The notes under the pieces: generated by a model
Told to the model about the DNA's origin: nothing
Seen by the model: the letters and a program-made list of their open reading frames with translations, nothing else
Database searches by the model: none
In this document: piece after piece, positions 1 through 6,813 of the stretch
How the letters are laid out: each line of letters opens with the position of its first letter
Position numbering within the stretch: position 1 is the stretch's first letter
Made by a program: the position numbers and the translations under genes
Assembly: GCA_009392675.1 (NCBI GenBank)
Contig: VFFY01000181.1
Span: 1 to 17,109 of the forward strand
Source: SAR202 cluster bacterium
Lineage (GTDB): Bacteria > Chloroflexota > Dehalococcoidia > Lucifugimonadales > UBA826
Length of the DNA stretch: 17,109 nucleotides
Direction of reading: 5' to 3'

Positions 1-561
1 AGTTTCTGGTGATGCCCGAAAAGAGCCTGCGACACCTGATCGCAAATTCATTATTTCATCTAAAGCTTCTTCCCCAGTTAACCCGTGTCTAACCAAGTAA
101 CATCCAACGACTGTGCCGGTCCTACCTAGCCCTCTAAAACAGTGTATATAGACAGGTCTATTGGATTCTATTTGAGAATCAATTAGATCTAAGATGTCTT
201 TCATATAACTAATATCGGGTATCCCTCGATCAGTTATAGGAAATCGAAAATATTCAGATTTAAGTGATCGACGACGTCGCTCTGAATGGAGGTATCTACG
301 ATAATCTGGCCTTTCCCCGGGCTCTGTCAAATCTATGAAGCAAGATATACCACAATCCATAAGATTCCCAATTTTGTATGATGGGGTGTTCTTATCCCTA
401 AACTTGGCTTTAAATATACCGGAAACAGAATTTACAATAGTTGCTATAGTGGTGGACGGTCGGAATGACAACTGGTTACCGGGGTATTCTCCGGCCGCCA
501 GTTTACCCTGATCAACCCAGTAAGCAAAAACATTCAAATGATTGTTAGCATTATCAAACAT
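1..561 (-). CDS. Protein tyrosine / dual-specificity phosphatase, 3' end cut by window
   Basis: This reading frame stays open from the ATG at 561 to the window edge (187 codons, no stop reached), so the C-terminus is missing. Residues 139-148 carry the phosphatase P-loop, IHCFRGLGRTG, giving the Cys-x5-Arg active site with C141 as probable nucleophile and R147 as phosphate-binding arginine. D111 in PITDRG is a plausible general acid. The N-terminus (WVDQGKLAAGEYPG, about residues 15-28) matches the usual opening of bacterial cytosolic members of this fold. The family hydrolyses phosphotyrosine or other phosphomonoesters; the substrate cannot be told here. A basic patch, RRRR, lies near residues 95-98. 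There is no Shine-Dalgarno before the ATG; instead a TATAAT hexamer ends 9 nt upstream, which suggests a near-leaderless message. It diverges from orn across 66 bp. Family call is firm; role unknown. Confidence 0.88.
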   Translation of the reverse strand, partial: MFDNANNHLNVFAYWVDQGKLAAGEYPGNQLSFRPSTTIATIVNSVSGIFKAKFRDKNTPSYKIGNLMDCGISCFIDLTEPGERPDYRRYLHSERRRRSLKSEYFRFPITDRGIPDISYMKDILDLIDSQIESNRPVYIHCFRGLGRTGTVVGCYLVRHGLTGEEALDEIMNLRSGVAGSFRASPET

Positions 562-570
562 GAGTATAAA

Positions 571-576
571 ATTATA
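571..576 (-). promoter_or_regulatory. Candidate -10 box of the phosphatase gene
   Basis: Read on the minus strand this is a perfect TATAAT, with 9 nt between it and the ATG at 561. A start site about 7 nt downstream would leave an untranslated leader of only a few bases. I see no convincing -35 hexamer at 16-18 bp, so the call rests on the -10 alone. Confidence 0.35.
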
Positions 577-627
577 CCGTTGAAACTATAGATTACAGAA
601 AACAATTTGTACGCTGAAGGTGCATTA

Positions 628-1188
628 ATGGTATCAAAATTGGACAAAGACAATAACTTGGTCTGGATAGATCTTGAAATGACTGGCCTCGAAGACGATC
701 ACTTAATTATAGAGATAGCATCTATAGTGACTAACGATAACCTCGAAGAGCTAGCGGAAGGCCCATCTTTAGCCATAAATCGCAGTACATCCGAGATGCA
801 GAACATCAATGAGTGGTCAAAAGAGCAACATTACAAATCAGGTCTGCTTAAACGTGTCACTGAATCAACCGTGACGATATCTGCAGCAGAAAATCAAACT
901 CTTGCATTTTTAAAGAAATGGGTTTCAGCTGGTCAGTCTCCGATATGCGGCAATTCTATTGGCACAGATCGGAGATTTATAAGAAGAGAAATGCCACAAC
1001 TCGATAATTTTTTACATTACAGGATGATTGACGTATCTACAGTAAAAGAACTGGCAAGAAGGTGGTATCCACAGACGGATCTGCCAGAAAAAGAAGGCAA
1101 ACATCTTGCATTAGAGGATATCCGAGAAAGCCTTGAAGAATTGAGATGGTATAGAAAAACATTTTTCAATACTGAGATTCAACTATAA
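628..1188 (+). CDS. orn: Oligoribonuclease, DEDDh 3'-5' exonuclease
   Basis: Degrades 2-5 nt RNA oligonucleotides (including pGpG from cyclic-di-GMP breakdown) to mononucleotides in the cytoplasm. At 186 aa it is the family's normal length. All DEDDh elements are visible: D15 and E17 in WIDLEMTGL, the third Asp in GNSIGTDRRF, and the His and Asp of KHLALEDIRESLEELRWYR near the C-terminus. The stretch HYRMIDVSTVKELARRW is typical of Orn. I chose the ATG at 628 because GAAGG at 616-620 sits 7 nt before it; the same frame is open back to a TTG at 607, but that start would place the Shine-Dalgarno inside the gene. The stop is shared with the ribosome-binding site of the next gene, so the two are cotranscribed. 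Family identity is very secure. Confidence 0.96.
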   Translation: MVSKLDKDNNLVWIDLEMTGLEDDHLIIEIASIVTNDNLEELAEGPSLAINRSTSEMQNINEWSKEQHYKSGLLKRVTESTVTISAAENQTLAFLKKWVSAGQSPICGNSIGTDRRFIRREMPQLDNFLHYRMIDVSTVKELARRWYPQTDLPEKEGKHLALEDIRESLEELRWYRKTFFNTEIQL

Positions 1189-1201
1189 GGAGATTCAAAA
1201 T

Positions 1202-2149
1202 TTGATAAAAAGAATTCTTGGAAAAACCGGTATGGAGGTTTCATTATTGAGCCTGGGTACAGGTGGCGCAAGACAACTCGGCCAAACAGTCGGGCATTCC
1301 ATATGTGATCAAAAAAACCTGGTCAAAGCAGCACTCGACATCGGTATCAATATGTTCGACACCTCCACCCATTACGGTGATTCAGAATCTATATTAGGCG
1401 AATGCTTGTCAGGCACCCCTCGGGATTCGTTTCTACTATGTACCAAATGGCCAGCCAGAGATGAATTGAACAACACTATCGATGACCCCACCGAACTAAT
1501 CAAATCCATAGAAAAAAGCCTCGGAAGGCTTCAAACAGATTATGTAGATATAATGCTATTCCACGGTATTATGCCTCACGAATACGATCTAATCGTTGAA
1601 GCTCTTTACCCAACGATGGAAAGATTGAAATCTGAGGGGAAAATTAGAAGTATTGGTTTTAGCAGCCGTTTTTCTGAGGACCCTGCCCAAAAGGGTATCG
1701 AATTAGGTTTATTGAAACATCCAGCATTGTGGGATGTAGTGATGCTTAAATATGGAATATTGAACCAATCGGCAGCTGCGAAAATATTACCTTTCGCCCA
1801 GGATAACAATATCGGGGTAATTGACATGGCTGCGGTCAGAGTAAAATTGCCTGATCCTATTCTTTTAGAGCAATTAATCGCTAAATGGAAATCTTCTGGG
1901 TTGATAGATCCTGACTCTCTTCCTATCCATGATCCGTTCGGATGGTTGGTAGAGGGGAATGTGAAATCTGTAATAGAGGCCGGTTACAAATTCGCTGCCG
2001 AACCAACAACAGTTTCCACGGTATTGACAGGCACAGCCTCTATTGAACATTTAACGGCAAATGTAAAATGTCTTGAAGAACCATATCTGCCGCAACATCA
2101 CACGGATCGACTTAAAACCACTTTAAGCCACATCATCCAATACGCATAA
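1202..2149 (+). CDS. Aldo/keto reductase family oxidoreductase
   Basis: A 315-aa single-domain TIM-barrel NAD(P)H-dependent oxidoreductase that would interconvert a carbonyl and an alcohol in the cytosol. The catalytic tetrad is complete: D53 and Y58 in FDTSTHYGDSES, K82 in LLCTKW, and H121 in VDIMLFHG. The N-terminal ILGKTGMEVSLLSLGTGGA is the usual family opening. It begins at TTG 1202; AAGGAG at 1187-1192 lies 9 nt upstream and overlaps the TAA of orn, which argues for translational coupling. The segment around residues 235-260, between the cofactor-side strands and the last helices, is longer than in compact family members, so the substrate pocket may be specialised. The substrate is not predictable; sugar or aldose dehydrogenase-type activity is one option. 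Confidence 0.9.
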   Translation: MIKRILGKTGMEVSLLSLGTGGARQLGQTVGHSICDQKNLVKAALDIGINMFDTSTHYGDSESILGECLSGTPRDSFLLCTKWPARDELNNTIDDPTELIKSIEKSLGRLQTDYVDIMLFHGIMPHEYDLIVEALYPTMERLKSEGKIRSIGFSSRFSEDPAQKGIELGLLKHPALWDVVMLKYGILNQSAAAKILPFAQDNNIGVIDMAAVRVKLPDPILLEQLIAKWKSSGLIDPDSLPIHDPFGWLVEGNVKSVIEAGYKFAAEPTTVSTVLTGTASIEHLTANVKCLEEPYLPQHHTDRLKTTLSHIIQYA

Positions 2150-2201
2150 TATACAGGCTACTGATCAATTAAAACATTAGAAAGGCAGGACATCGAATAT
2201 A

Positions 2202-3884
2202 GTGGATGCAAATACAAGTCAAGATTTCATTAGAGATATTGTCAAAGAAGATTTGGCCTCAGGCAAACACCAATTTATCACAACCCGATTTCCTCCGGAG
2301 CCAAACGGGTACCTACACATAGGACACGCCGCCTCCATATGCCTTAATTTTGGAATAGCAAAAGAAAATGTCTCAGCAAAATGCAATCTCAGATTTGATG
2401 ACACCAACCCGTCAAAAGAAAATACTGAATTTGTTGAAGCTATCAAAAAAGATATTCAGTGGTTAGGCTTTAATTGGGATGAGCGAGAATATTTTGCCTC
2501 GGATTATTTTCAAAAACTTTATGAATATGCAATGACTCTCATAGATCAGAGAAAAGCTTATGTTGATAGTCAAAATCAAGATGAAATTAGAGCAAATAGA
2601 GGGACACTCACCGAGCCAGGAGTGAATAGTCCATACCGGAACAGAAATCCCCAAGAGAATATAAAGCTTTTAGAGGAGATGCGTAACGGGATTCATCGGC
2701 CTGGTTCACATGTTTTAAGGGCAAAAATAGATATGTCCTCTCCTAATCTAAATATGCGAGACCCCGTAATGTATCGAATCTTAGATACACCTCACCATAG
2801 AACGGGTAATGAATGGCCTATATACCCTATGTACGATTTTGCGCACGGTCTGTCAGACTCAATTGAAGAGGTTACGCATTCCTTGTGTACCATGGAGTAT
2901 GAAGATCACAGACCTCTTTACGATTGGTTTATCGATGAGCTCAAGGTATTCAAATCTAGGCAAATCGAGTTTGGAAAAATTTTCCTGAGTCACACCATAC
3001 TAAGTAAGCGAAATTTGACTAAACTGGTGGAAACTGAATTAGTAAGCGGGTGGGATGACCCACGAATGCCCACAATTTCTGGTATGAGACGGCTAGGCTA
3101 TACAGCAGATTCTATACGGGAGTTTTGCCGTAGAGTCAGTATAACTAAAAGATGGCATACGGCGGAAATAGAACTCTTAGAACATTGCTTAAGAGAAGAC
3201 CTAAATAAAAAGGCAAATAGAGCACTTGCAGTGTTACGGCCTATCAAATTAGTCATAGAAAACTACCCTGAGGATCAGGTCGAGTACCTTGAAGCCGCTA
3301 ATAACCCGCAAAATAGTGATAGCGGGACAAGGAAAATACCATTCTCAAAAGAGCTGTACATTGAGCAAGATGACTTTATGGAAAATCCGCCTAAAAAATT
3401 CTTTCGATTGACAGTCGGAAGAGAAGTTAGGCTTAGATACGGTTATTTAATCACCTGTGTTGAGATTATTAAAGATCCTACAACGGGCGAGGTTATAGAG
3501 CTAAGATGCACCTATGACCCAGAAACACGGGGTGGAAATGCCCCAGATGGAAGAAAAGTTAAATCAACCATACACTGGGTTAGCGCAAACCATTCGATTG
3601 ACGCCGAGGTACGACTTTACGAAAGACTTTGCCTAGACCCCGAGCCAGATATATCAGATGGGAAAAGTTTGGAAACGGTTCTGAATCCAAATTCCCTCGA
3701 AATTATACGCTCAGCGAAAGTGGAGCCAAGCCTTAAAGAATCAACACCTGGAAACCCAATTCAATTCGAAAGGCTAGGTTATTTTTGCCTGGATTCAGAG
3801 GATTCAGACAATAGTAATGATCTTGTGTTCAACAGAACAGTTTCCTTGAGAGACAGTTGGTCTAGGATCCAATCTCATAACTGA
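2202..3884 (+). CDS. glnS: Glutaminyl-tRNA synthetase
   Basis: Class I aminoacyl-tRNA synthetase that charges tRNA-Gln with glutamine using ATP. The 560-aa length is normal for a bacterial GlnRS. The HIGH motif is at residues 39-42 within PPEPNGYLHIGHA, and the KMSKS-equivalent is LSKRN at 267-271 (E. coli-type enzymes read MSKRK). The anticodon-binding beta-barrel region follows, with GREVRLRYGYLI and DGRKVKSTIHWVSANHSIDA, and the end has GYFCLDS and FNRTVSLRDSW as in the E. coli enzyme. Start is GTG 2202, with AAAGGCAGGA at 2181-2190; an ATG four bases later is out of frame. It lies 52 bp after the aldo/keto reductase on the same strand, possibly in the same transcript, and meets the MFS gene tail to tail. 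Confidence 0.96.
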   Translation: MDANTSQDFIRDIVKEDLASGKHQFITTRFPPEPNGYLHIGHAASICLNFGIAKENVSAKCNLRFDDTNPSKENTEFVEAIKKDIQWLGFNWDEREYFASDYFQKLYEYAMTLIDQRKAYVDSQNQDEIRANRGTLTEPGVNSPYRNRNPQENIKLLEEMRNGIHRPGSHVLRAKIDMSSPNLNMRDPVMYRILDTPHHRTGNEWPIYPMYDFAHGLSDSIEEVTHSLCTMEYEDHRPLYDWFIDELKVFKSRQIEFGKIFLSHTILSKRNLTKLVETELVSGWDDPRMPTISGMRRLGYTADSIREFCRRVSITKRWHTAEIELLEHCLREDLNKKANRALAVLRPIKLVIENYPEDQVEYLEAANNPQNSDSGTRKIPFSKELYIEQDDFMENPPKKFFRLTVGREVRLRYGYLITCVEIIKDPTTGEVIELRCTYDPETRGGNAPDGRKVKSTIHWVSANHSIDAEVRLYERLCLDPEPDISDGKSLETVLNPNSLEIIRSAKVEPSLKESTPGNPIQFERLGYFCLDSEDSDNSNDLVFNRTVSLRDSWSRIQSHN

Positions 3885-3894
3885 ATATATGCGG

Positions 3895-3909
3895 TTAGAT
3901 TTTATCTAA
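3895..3909. terminator. Weak A/T-rich inverted repeat at convergent gene ends
   Basis: TTAGAT-TTT-ATCTAA is a perfect 6-bp dyad starting 11 bases after the glnS stop and including the stop codon of the facing MFS gene. It could form a small hairpin for either strand, but the stem is almost all A/T and no clear U-run follows on the plus strand. A transcript end here is plausible from position only. Confidence 0.2.
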
Positions 3910-5187
3910 ATTTGGCTTTTTGCAAAAAAGGAATCCTACACTACCAACCATCGATACCAAAGCCAATAAATAAAAAGCTCTATCATAGTTTCCATAATGG
4001 TCATACATTAACCCAGCAACGTACGGCCCTAATGTCATCAACAACATCATAGGAAACATAGATAAGCCCAGTACTTTACCAAAAGCTTTTCTTCCGAAAT
4101 ATTCTCCTCTGATTGCTGTTCCTAAAGGAATTCTGGCTCCAAACCCAAGTCCATACACAACAACGAAAATGGGAGCCATATGTACGCTTGTGATTGAAGT
4201 GGCATATATAACACCTAATCCTTGTATTATTCCGAAGATACAAAGAGATATATTTTTTGCTACTTTGTCTCCTAAATAACCGCCTAAAATTTGGGCTGCC
4301 CCTGAGAAAAGCATTGTGGTTCCCCATATCCAGGCACCTGTCTGAACCGATATACCTTGGTCCCTAAGGGCCAAAATTAAATGCACTGTCATAGTTCCGA
4401 TCAGCATAGTAGACATGCCATTACAAATTGCCAAAACCCAAAACACCGGCATCTTTACAATTGTCATCATTGGGTAGTTGGTTTCGGTACCATTATTTGG
4501 TAGTCGAGAGGAACTCGTTTCTTCAACTTGCTTATCTTTGACCCCATCTGGAACTTCTCCAAATTCTTCAGGGGAATTTCTTACGAGTTTGCTGGCTGGA
4601 TAGGCTATTAAGATGAAAAATATCCCTAGAGACATTGCCGTCATTCGCCAACCCACACCACCAGGTTGCACCATCCAAGCCAGTAATGGAACGAGGAAAA
4701 AACTCCCCATCGAAAACCCAATCCCTCCAAACCCCATGGCTATAGTTCTCTTCTTATCAAACCAGTTGTTGATAACAGTCATCATTGGCAGCCAACCACC
4801 GGCAGAGGCCCCGAGCATAATGACAATGTATGAGGCGTAAAACATCAACAAGCTATTGGTTTGGCTGAACATAATGAATCCCAATCCAATAATCATGACC
4901 CCGGAAAACACAATTTTCTTGGGACCATAGCGGTCAACTAATATTCCAACCACCGGTCCCGCTAACCCACTTTCAAGTTGTCCAAACGAAAAAGCCAGCG
5001 CTAACTCCGCCCTACCCCATCCAAAATGCTGTTCTAAGGCGTCAATCCATACACCTACTCCACCAAAAACTGGGGATCCTGTTGCAGCATTAAGAAAAAG
5101 GGTCAAAAGAACTAGCCACCATCCATAAAAGACAGCGTGACGCCATTTAAATGGCGCAAATGAGGTTGTAGGTTCAGGTGATTTCAT
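3895..5187 (-). CDS. MFS transporter, OFA/monocarboxylate-like
   Basis: Inner-membrane secondary carrier of about 430 aa with a hydrophobicity pattern consistent with 12 helices. The first helix opens with FYGWWLVLLTLFLN, and the TM2-TM3 loop carries the MFS motif VGILVDRYGPKK. The FGGVGVWIDALEQHFGW region after helix 1 and the charged central loop (about residues 210-235) resemble the oxalate:formate antiporter (OFA) and monocarboxylate branch, which moves small carboxylates. I place the start at ATG 5187, after GGAG at 5191-5194 (short 3-nt spacing); the frame is also open to TTG 5211, which has no ribosome-binding site and would add 8 residues. The substrate is inferred only from family. 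Proximity to two 2-oxo-acid-type lyases is suggestive but unproven. Confidence 0.88.
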   Translation of the reverse strand: MKSPEPTTSFAPFKWRHAVFYGWWLVLLTLFLNAATGSPVFGGVGVWIDALEQHFGWGRAELALAFSFGQLESGLAGPVVGILVDRYGPKKIVFSGVMIIGLGFIMFSQTNSLLMFYASYIVIMLGASAGGWLPMMTVINNWFDKKRTIAMGFGGIGFSMGSFFLVPLLAWMVQPGGVGWRMTAMSLGIFFILIAYPASKLVRNSPEEFGEVPDGVKDKQVEETSSSRLPNNGTETNYPMMTIVKMPVFWVLAICNGMSTMLIGTMTVHLILALRDQGISVQTGAWIWGTTMLFSGAAQILGGYLGDKVAKNISLCIFGIIQGLGVIYATSITSVHMAPIFVVVYGLGFGARIPLGTAIRGEYFGRKAFGKVLGLSMFPMMLLMTLGPYVAGLMYDHYGNYDRAFYLLALVSMVGSVGFLFCKKPNLDKI

Positions 5188-5304
5188 ATACTCCAATTTG
5201 AACCGAATCAAATATAAAAGAAAAACTCTTAACCTTTTTAAAAGTTTCCATATAACTTAGTCCAAATTCATGAATTAAGATTGTGTAATAAAGAAACCAT
5301 TGGG

Positions 5305-5478
5305 TCAAGTATATTTAAACTGCCTTGCAGTCGGCGCGGCCTTCGATTCACGAATATAGGCTGCCAGCCCAGGAGAATTAAATTGAGGTTCGCCTTTTAT
5401 AGGTCTCACCAAAGCGTGTGTCCTGTTATCTCTCATAGACTCCAAAGGTGCACAATACCAATGAGTATCGTAATACAT
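5305..5478 (-). CDS. Candidate small protein of 57 residues, unrecognised
   Basis: A 57-codon ORF from ATG 5478 to TGA 5305. It begins MYYDTHWYCAPLESMRD and ends ARQFKYT. Reasons to take it seriously: an AAGAGG-type Shine-Dalgarno (5485-5490 read on the minus strand) stands 5 nt before the ATG; the amino-acid mix is balanced (soluble, with Trp, Tyr and Pro spread out); and it fills an otherwise unexplained gap. It has no signal peptide or membrane segment; a single Cys is at position 9. The overlapping plus-strand frame is rich in Arg, Cys and His and has no ribosome-binding site, so it looks like a shadow. It is on the same strand as the MFS carrier, 117 bp upstream of it, and might be cotranscribed. 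I do not recognise the family. A degraded remnant of a longer gene is the main alternative. Confidence 0.5.
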   Translation of the reverse strand: MYYDTHWYCAPLESMRDNRTHALVRPIKGEPQFNSPGLAAYIRESKAAPTARQFKYT

Positions 5479-5537
5479 TTACACCTCTTAATTAAGTGAT
5501 TTAACGGACTGTGCAAATAATAACTCAGAAAATATAC

Positions 5538-5567
5538 ATTATGAGAAGACATGCTAGTTTTAGTCAG
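5538..5567 (-). promoter_or_regulatory. Weak promoter candidate for the 57-codon ORF
   Basis: On the minus strand CTGACT (5567-5562) and CATAAT (5543-5538) are separated by 18 bp, matching 4/6 and 5/6 of the sigma-70 consensus. They lie about 60 nt upstream of the ATG at 5478. The element overlaps the plus-strand candidate at 5546-5574, so the two would compete. Such matches arise readily in A/T-rich DNA. Confidence 0.22.
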
Positions 5568-5574
5568 TTATACT
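5546..5574 (+). promoter_or_regulatory. Candidate sigma-70 promoter for the ThDP decarboxylase pair
   Basis: AAGACA (5546-5551), a 17-bp spacer and TATACT (5569-5574) match 4/6 and 5/6 of the -35 and -10 consensus at ideal spacing. This would give a leader of roughly 40 nt before the ATG at 5624, containing GGAGG at 5609-5613. I see no riboswitch-like fold and no thiamine THI-box in the leader. Confidence 0.35.
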
Positions 5575-5623
5575 ATCGCTCGATAAAAAGAGGCTAATAA
5601 AACAAAATGGAGGCATAGAGGCC

Positions 5624-6142
5624 ATGGTGGAACAACAATTACAAATACTCCGACCTGAGACTCTCATAGCAGAGTTCAAGAGTATCGGTGTTACACATGT
5701 CGTTACGATCCCTGATAGTGAAACGAATTATCTATATGAATTGATGGCGAAAGAAGATTGGTTGGAAGTAGTACCTGTATCCAGGGAAGGGGAATCAATG
5801 GCTGTTGCCTTGGGACTCAATGTGGCGGGTAAGGTACCCGTGGTTCTCATTCAGAATACAGGCATGATGGAATCTGGAGATTCCATCAGGGGAATGGCGT
5901 TGGATACAGGTTTTCCTCTTTTGATGGTTGTTGGGTATCGTGGGTGGACCCGGAAGGGACACACACCAGACTCCGCTGCCGTTTATACTGAACCATTTCT
6001 TAACGCTTTCCACCTAAATTATTATTTGGTTGAGACTGACGAAGATGGGGCTCGAATAACTGACGCTTATAACGAAACTGTGAAGACAAAAAGACCCGTG
6101 GTTGTGCTGATTGGAGATGAATATCACGGTTTTAATAGATAA
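5624..6142 (+). CDS. ThDP decarboxylase alpha subunit (sulfopyruvate/phosphonopyruvate type)
   Basis: A 172-aa protein equal to the N-terminal pyrimidine-binding domain of thiamine-diphosphate enzymes, as in the ComD subunit of sulfopyruvate decarboxylase or the N-terminal half of phosphonopyruvate decarboxylase. IGVTHVVTIPDSETNYL (residues 21-37) is the family opening. E55 in VSREGES is at the position of the glutamate that activates the cofactor, 9 residues before G64 as in other family members. PVVVLIGDEYH near the end is the usual last strand. The second subunit follows after 28 bp, and the two must assemble to make the active site. GGAGG at 5609-5613 precedes ATG 5624 by 10 nt. The reaction would be decarboxylation of a 3-substituted pyruvate; sulfo-, phosphono- and plain 2-oxo acids cannot be told apart here. 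Confidence 0.85.
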   Translation: MVEQQLQILRPETLIAEFKSIGVTHVVTIPDSETNYLYELMAKEDWLEVVPVSREGESMAVALGLNVAGKVPVVLIQNTGMMESGDSIRGMALDTGFPLLMVVGYRGWTRKGHTPDSAAVYTEPFLNAFHLNYYLVETDEDGARITDAYNETVKTKRPVVVLIGDEYHGFNR

Positions 6143-6170
6143 TCAGGTCCTAAATCATCAGGAGTATAAA

Positions 6171-6755
6171 ATGATTGAATCAAAAGAAGTATTTGAAGCA
6201 TTTCAAAAACACAGGGGCAACGCAATAGTGTCGGTCCAAGGTACGTCTGGAAAACATTGGGCTGATGTAACCACCAACCAAAATAGGGATATTTCTATGG
6301 GTGGTGCAATGGGCCAGTCCACCGCAGCGATATTTGGTTTGGCCTTGGGGCTTCCAAACGAAAAGGTGGTACATTTTGATACCGAAGGTGCATTGCTGAT
6401 GAACCTGGGTGTGTTGGCCTCAATAGCTGGTAAAAAGCCTGCGAATTTTGTTCATTTCCTTTTGGACAACGGATGTTACGCGACCACTGGTGGCCAGCCG
6501 GTACCTAACTCCGAAGATATTGACTATTCAGTAATAGCTGCCGGGACAGGCTATGCCGCCACATATAATTTCGATGACCTAGAGGAACTCTCTACCAGCC
6601 TTGATGAAATTATGAGCCAAGATGGCCCAGTTTTTGTAGCCATAAAGGTTCCCGCTGAGGTCGAAAACCTGCCTATAGGAATGCGAGAAAGAAGGACATC
6701 AAGGAGTAGGGGACAGACAATATCAGATTTGCGAGCTGAACTCGGCATTAGCTAA
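6171..6755 (+). CDS. ThDP decarboxylase beta subunit (sulfopyruvate/phosphonopyruvate type)
   Basis: A 194-aa diphosphate-binding partner of the upstream alpha subunit (ComE-like; C-terminal half of phosphonopyruvate decarboxylase). MGGAMGQSTAAIFGLALGLP (43-62) and LLMNLGVLASIAGKKPANF lead to FLLDNGCYATTGGQP, the conserved end of the cofactor-binding motif. The GDG that normally opens that motif is replaced by TEG (residues 71-73, within FDTEGALLM), so the usual Mg-binding Asp is Glu72, with D70 just before it. GGAG at 6161-6164 lies 6 nt before the ATG at 6171. The frame is open upstream into the alpha gene to 6111, but that start has no site and would overlap alpha. The last 25 residues are basic (MRERRTSRSRGQ). 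The fold is certain; full catalytic competence should not be assumed because of the motif change. Confidence 0.85.
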   Translation: MIESKEVFEAFQKHRGNAIVSVQGTSGKHWADVTTNQNRDISMGGAMGQSTAAIFGLALGLPNEKVVHFDTEGALLMNLGVLASIAGKKPANFVHFLLDNGCYATTGGQPVPNSEDIDYSVIAAGTGYAATYNFDDLEELSTSLDEIMSQDGPVFVAIKVPAEVENLPIGMRERRTSRSRGQTISDLRAELGIS

Positions 6756-6767
6756 TCCTAGCATGAG

Positions 6768-6813
6768 GGTGCCTCAACCCTAGTTTCTATAATCAGGGTC
6801 ATCAAGAGGCACC
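6768..6813. terminator. 8-bp inverted repeat at convergent gene ends
   Basis: GGTGCCTC (6768-6775) and its exact complement GAGGCACC (6806-6813) flank 30 bases between the decarboxylase beta stop and the end of the facing small gene. Nested inside, AGGGT-GCCTCA-ACCCT could form a competing 5-bp hairpin at 6766-6781. Neither has a run of U. The placement suits a two-way transcript end; it may be chance. Confidence 0.25.

Noticed and set aside
3910..3935. Second hairpin-like stretch (TTTGGC...GCAAA) after glnS
   Set aside because: It lies inside the C-terminal codons of the MFS gene and the stem is too short and broken to call a terminator.
5265..5276. 12-bp perfect palindrome AATTCATGAATT upstream of the MFS gene
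   Set aside because: A 12-bp palindrome of A/T-rich bases is expected a few times by chance in 17 kb, and no second copy or fitting promoter lies next to it.
5487..5496. Palindrome CTTAATTAAG next to the 57-codon ORF start
   Set aside because: Only 10 bp and A/T-rich; it overlaps the Shine-Dalgarno area and does not extend outward.
5281..5499. 72-codon plus-strand ORF over the 5.3-5.5 kb gap
   Set aside because: TTG start without a ribosome-binding site and a product rich in Arg, Cys and His; the minus-strand 57-codon ORF over the same DNA is the better candidate.
5479..5623. Riboswitch (thiamine pyrophosphate) in the leader of the ThDP decarboxylase
   Set aside because: The conserved CTGAGA and downstream THI-box elements are not present in the order or spacing needed.
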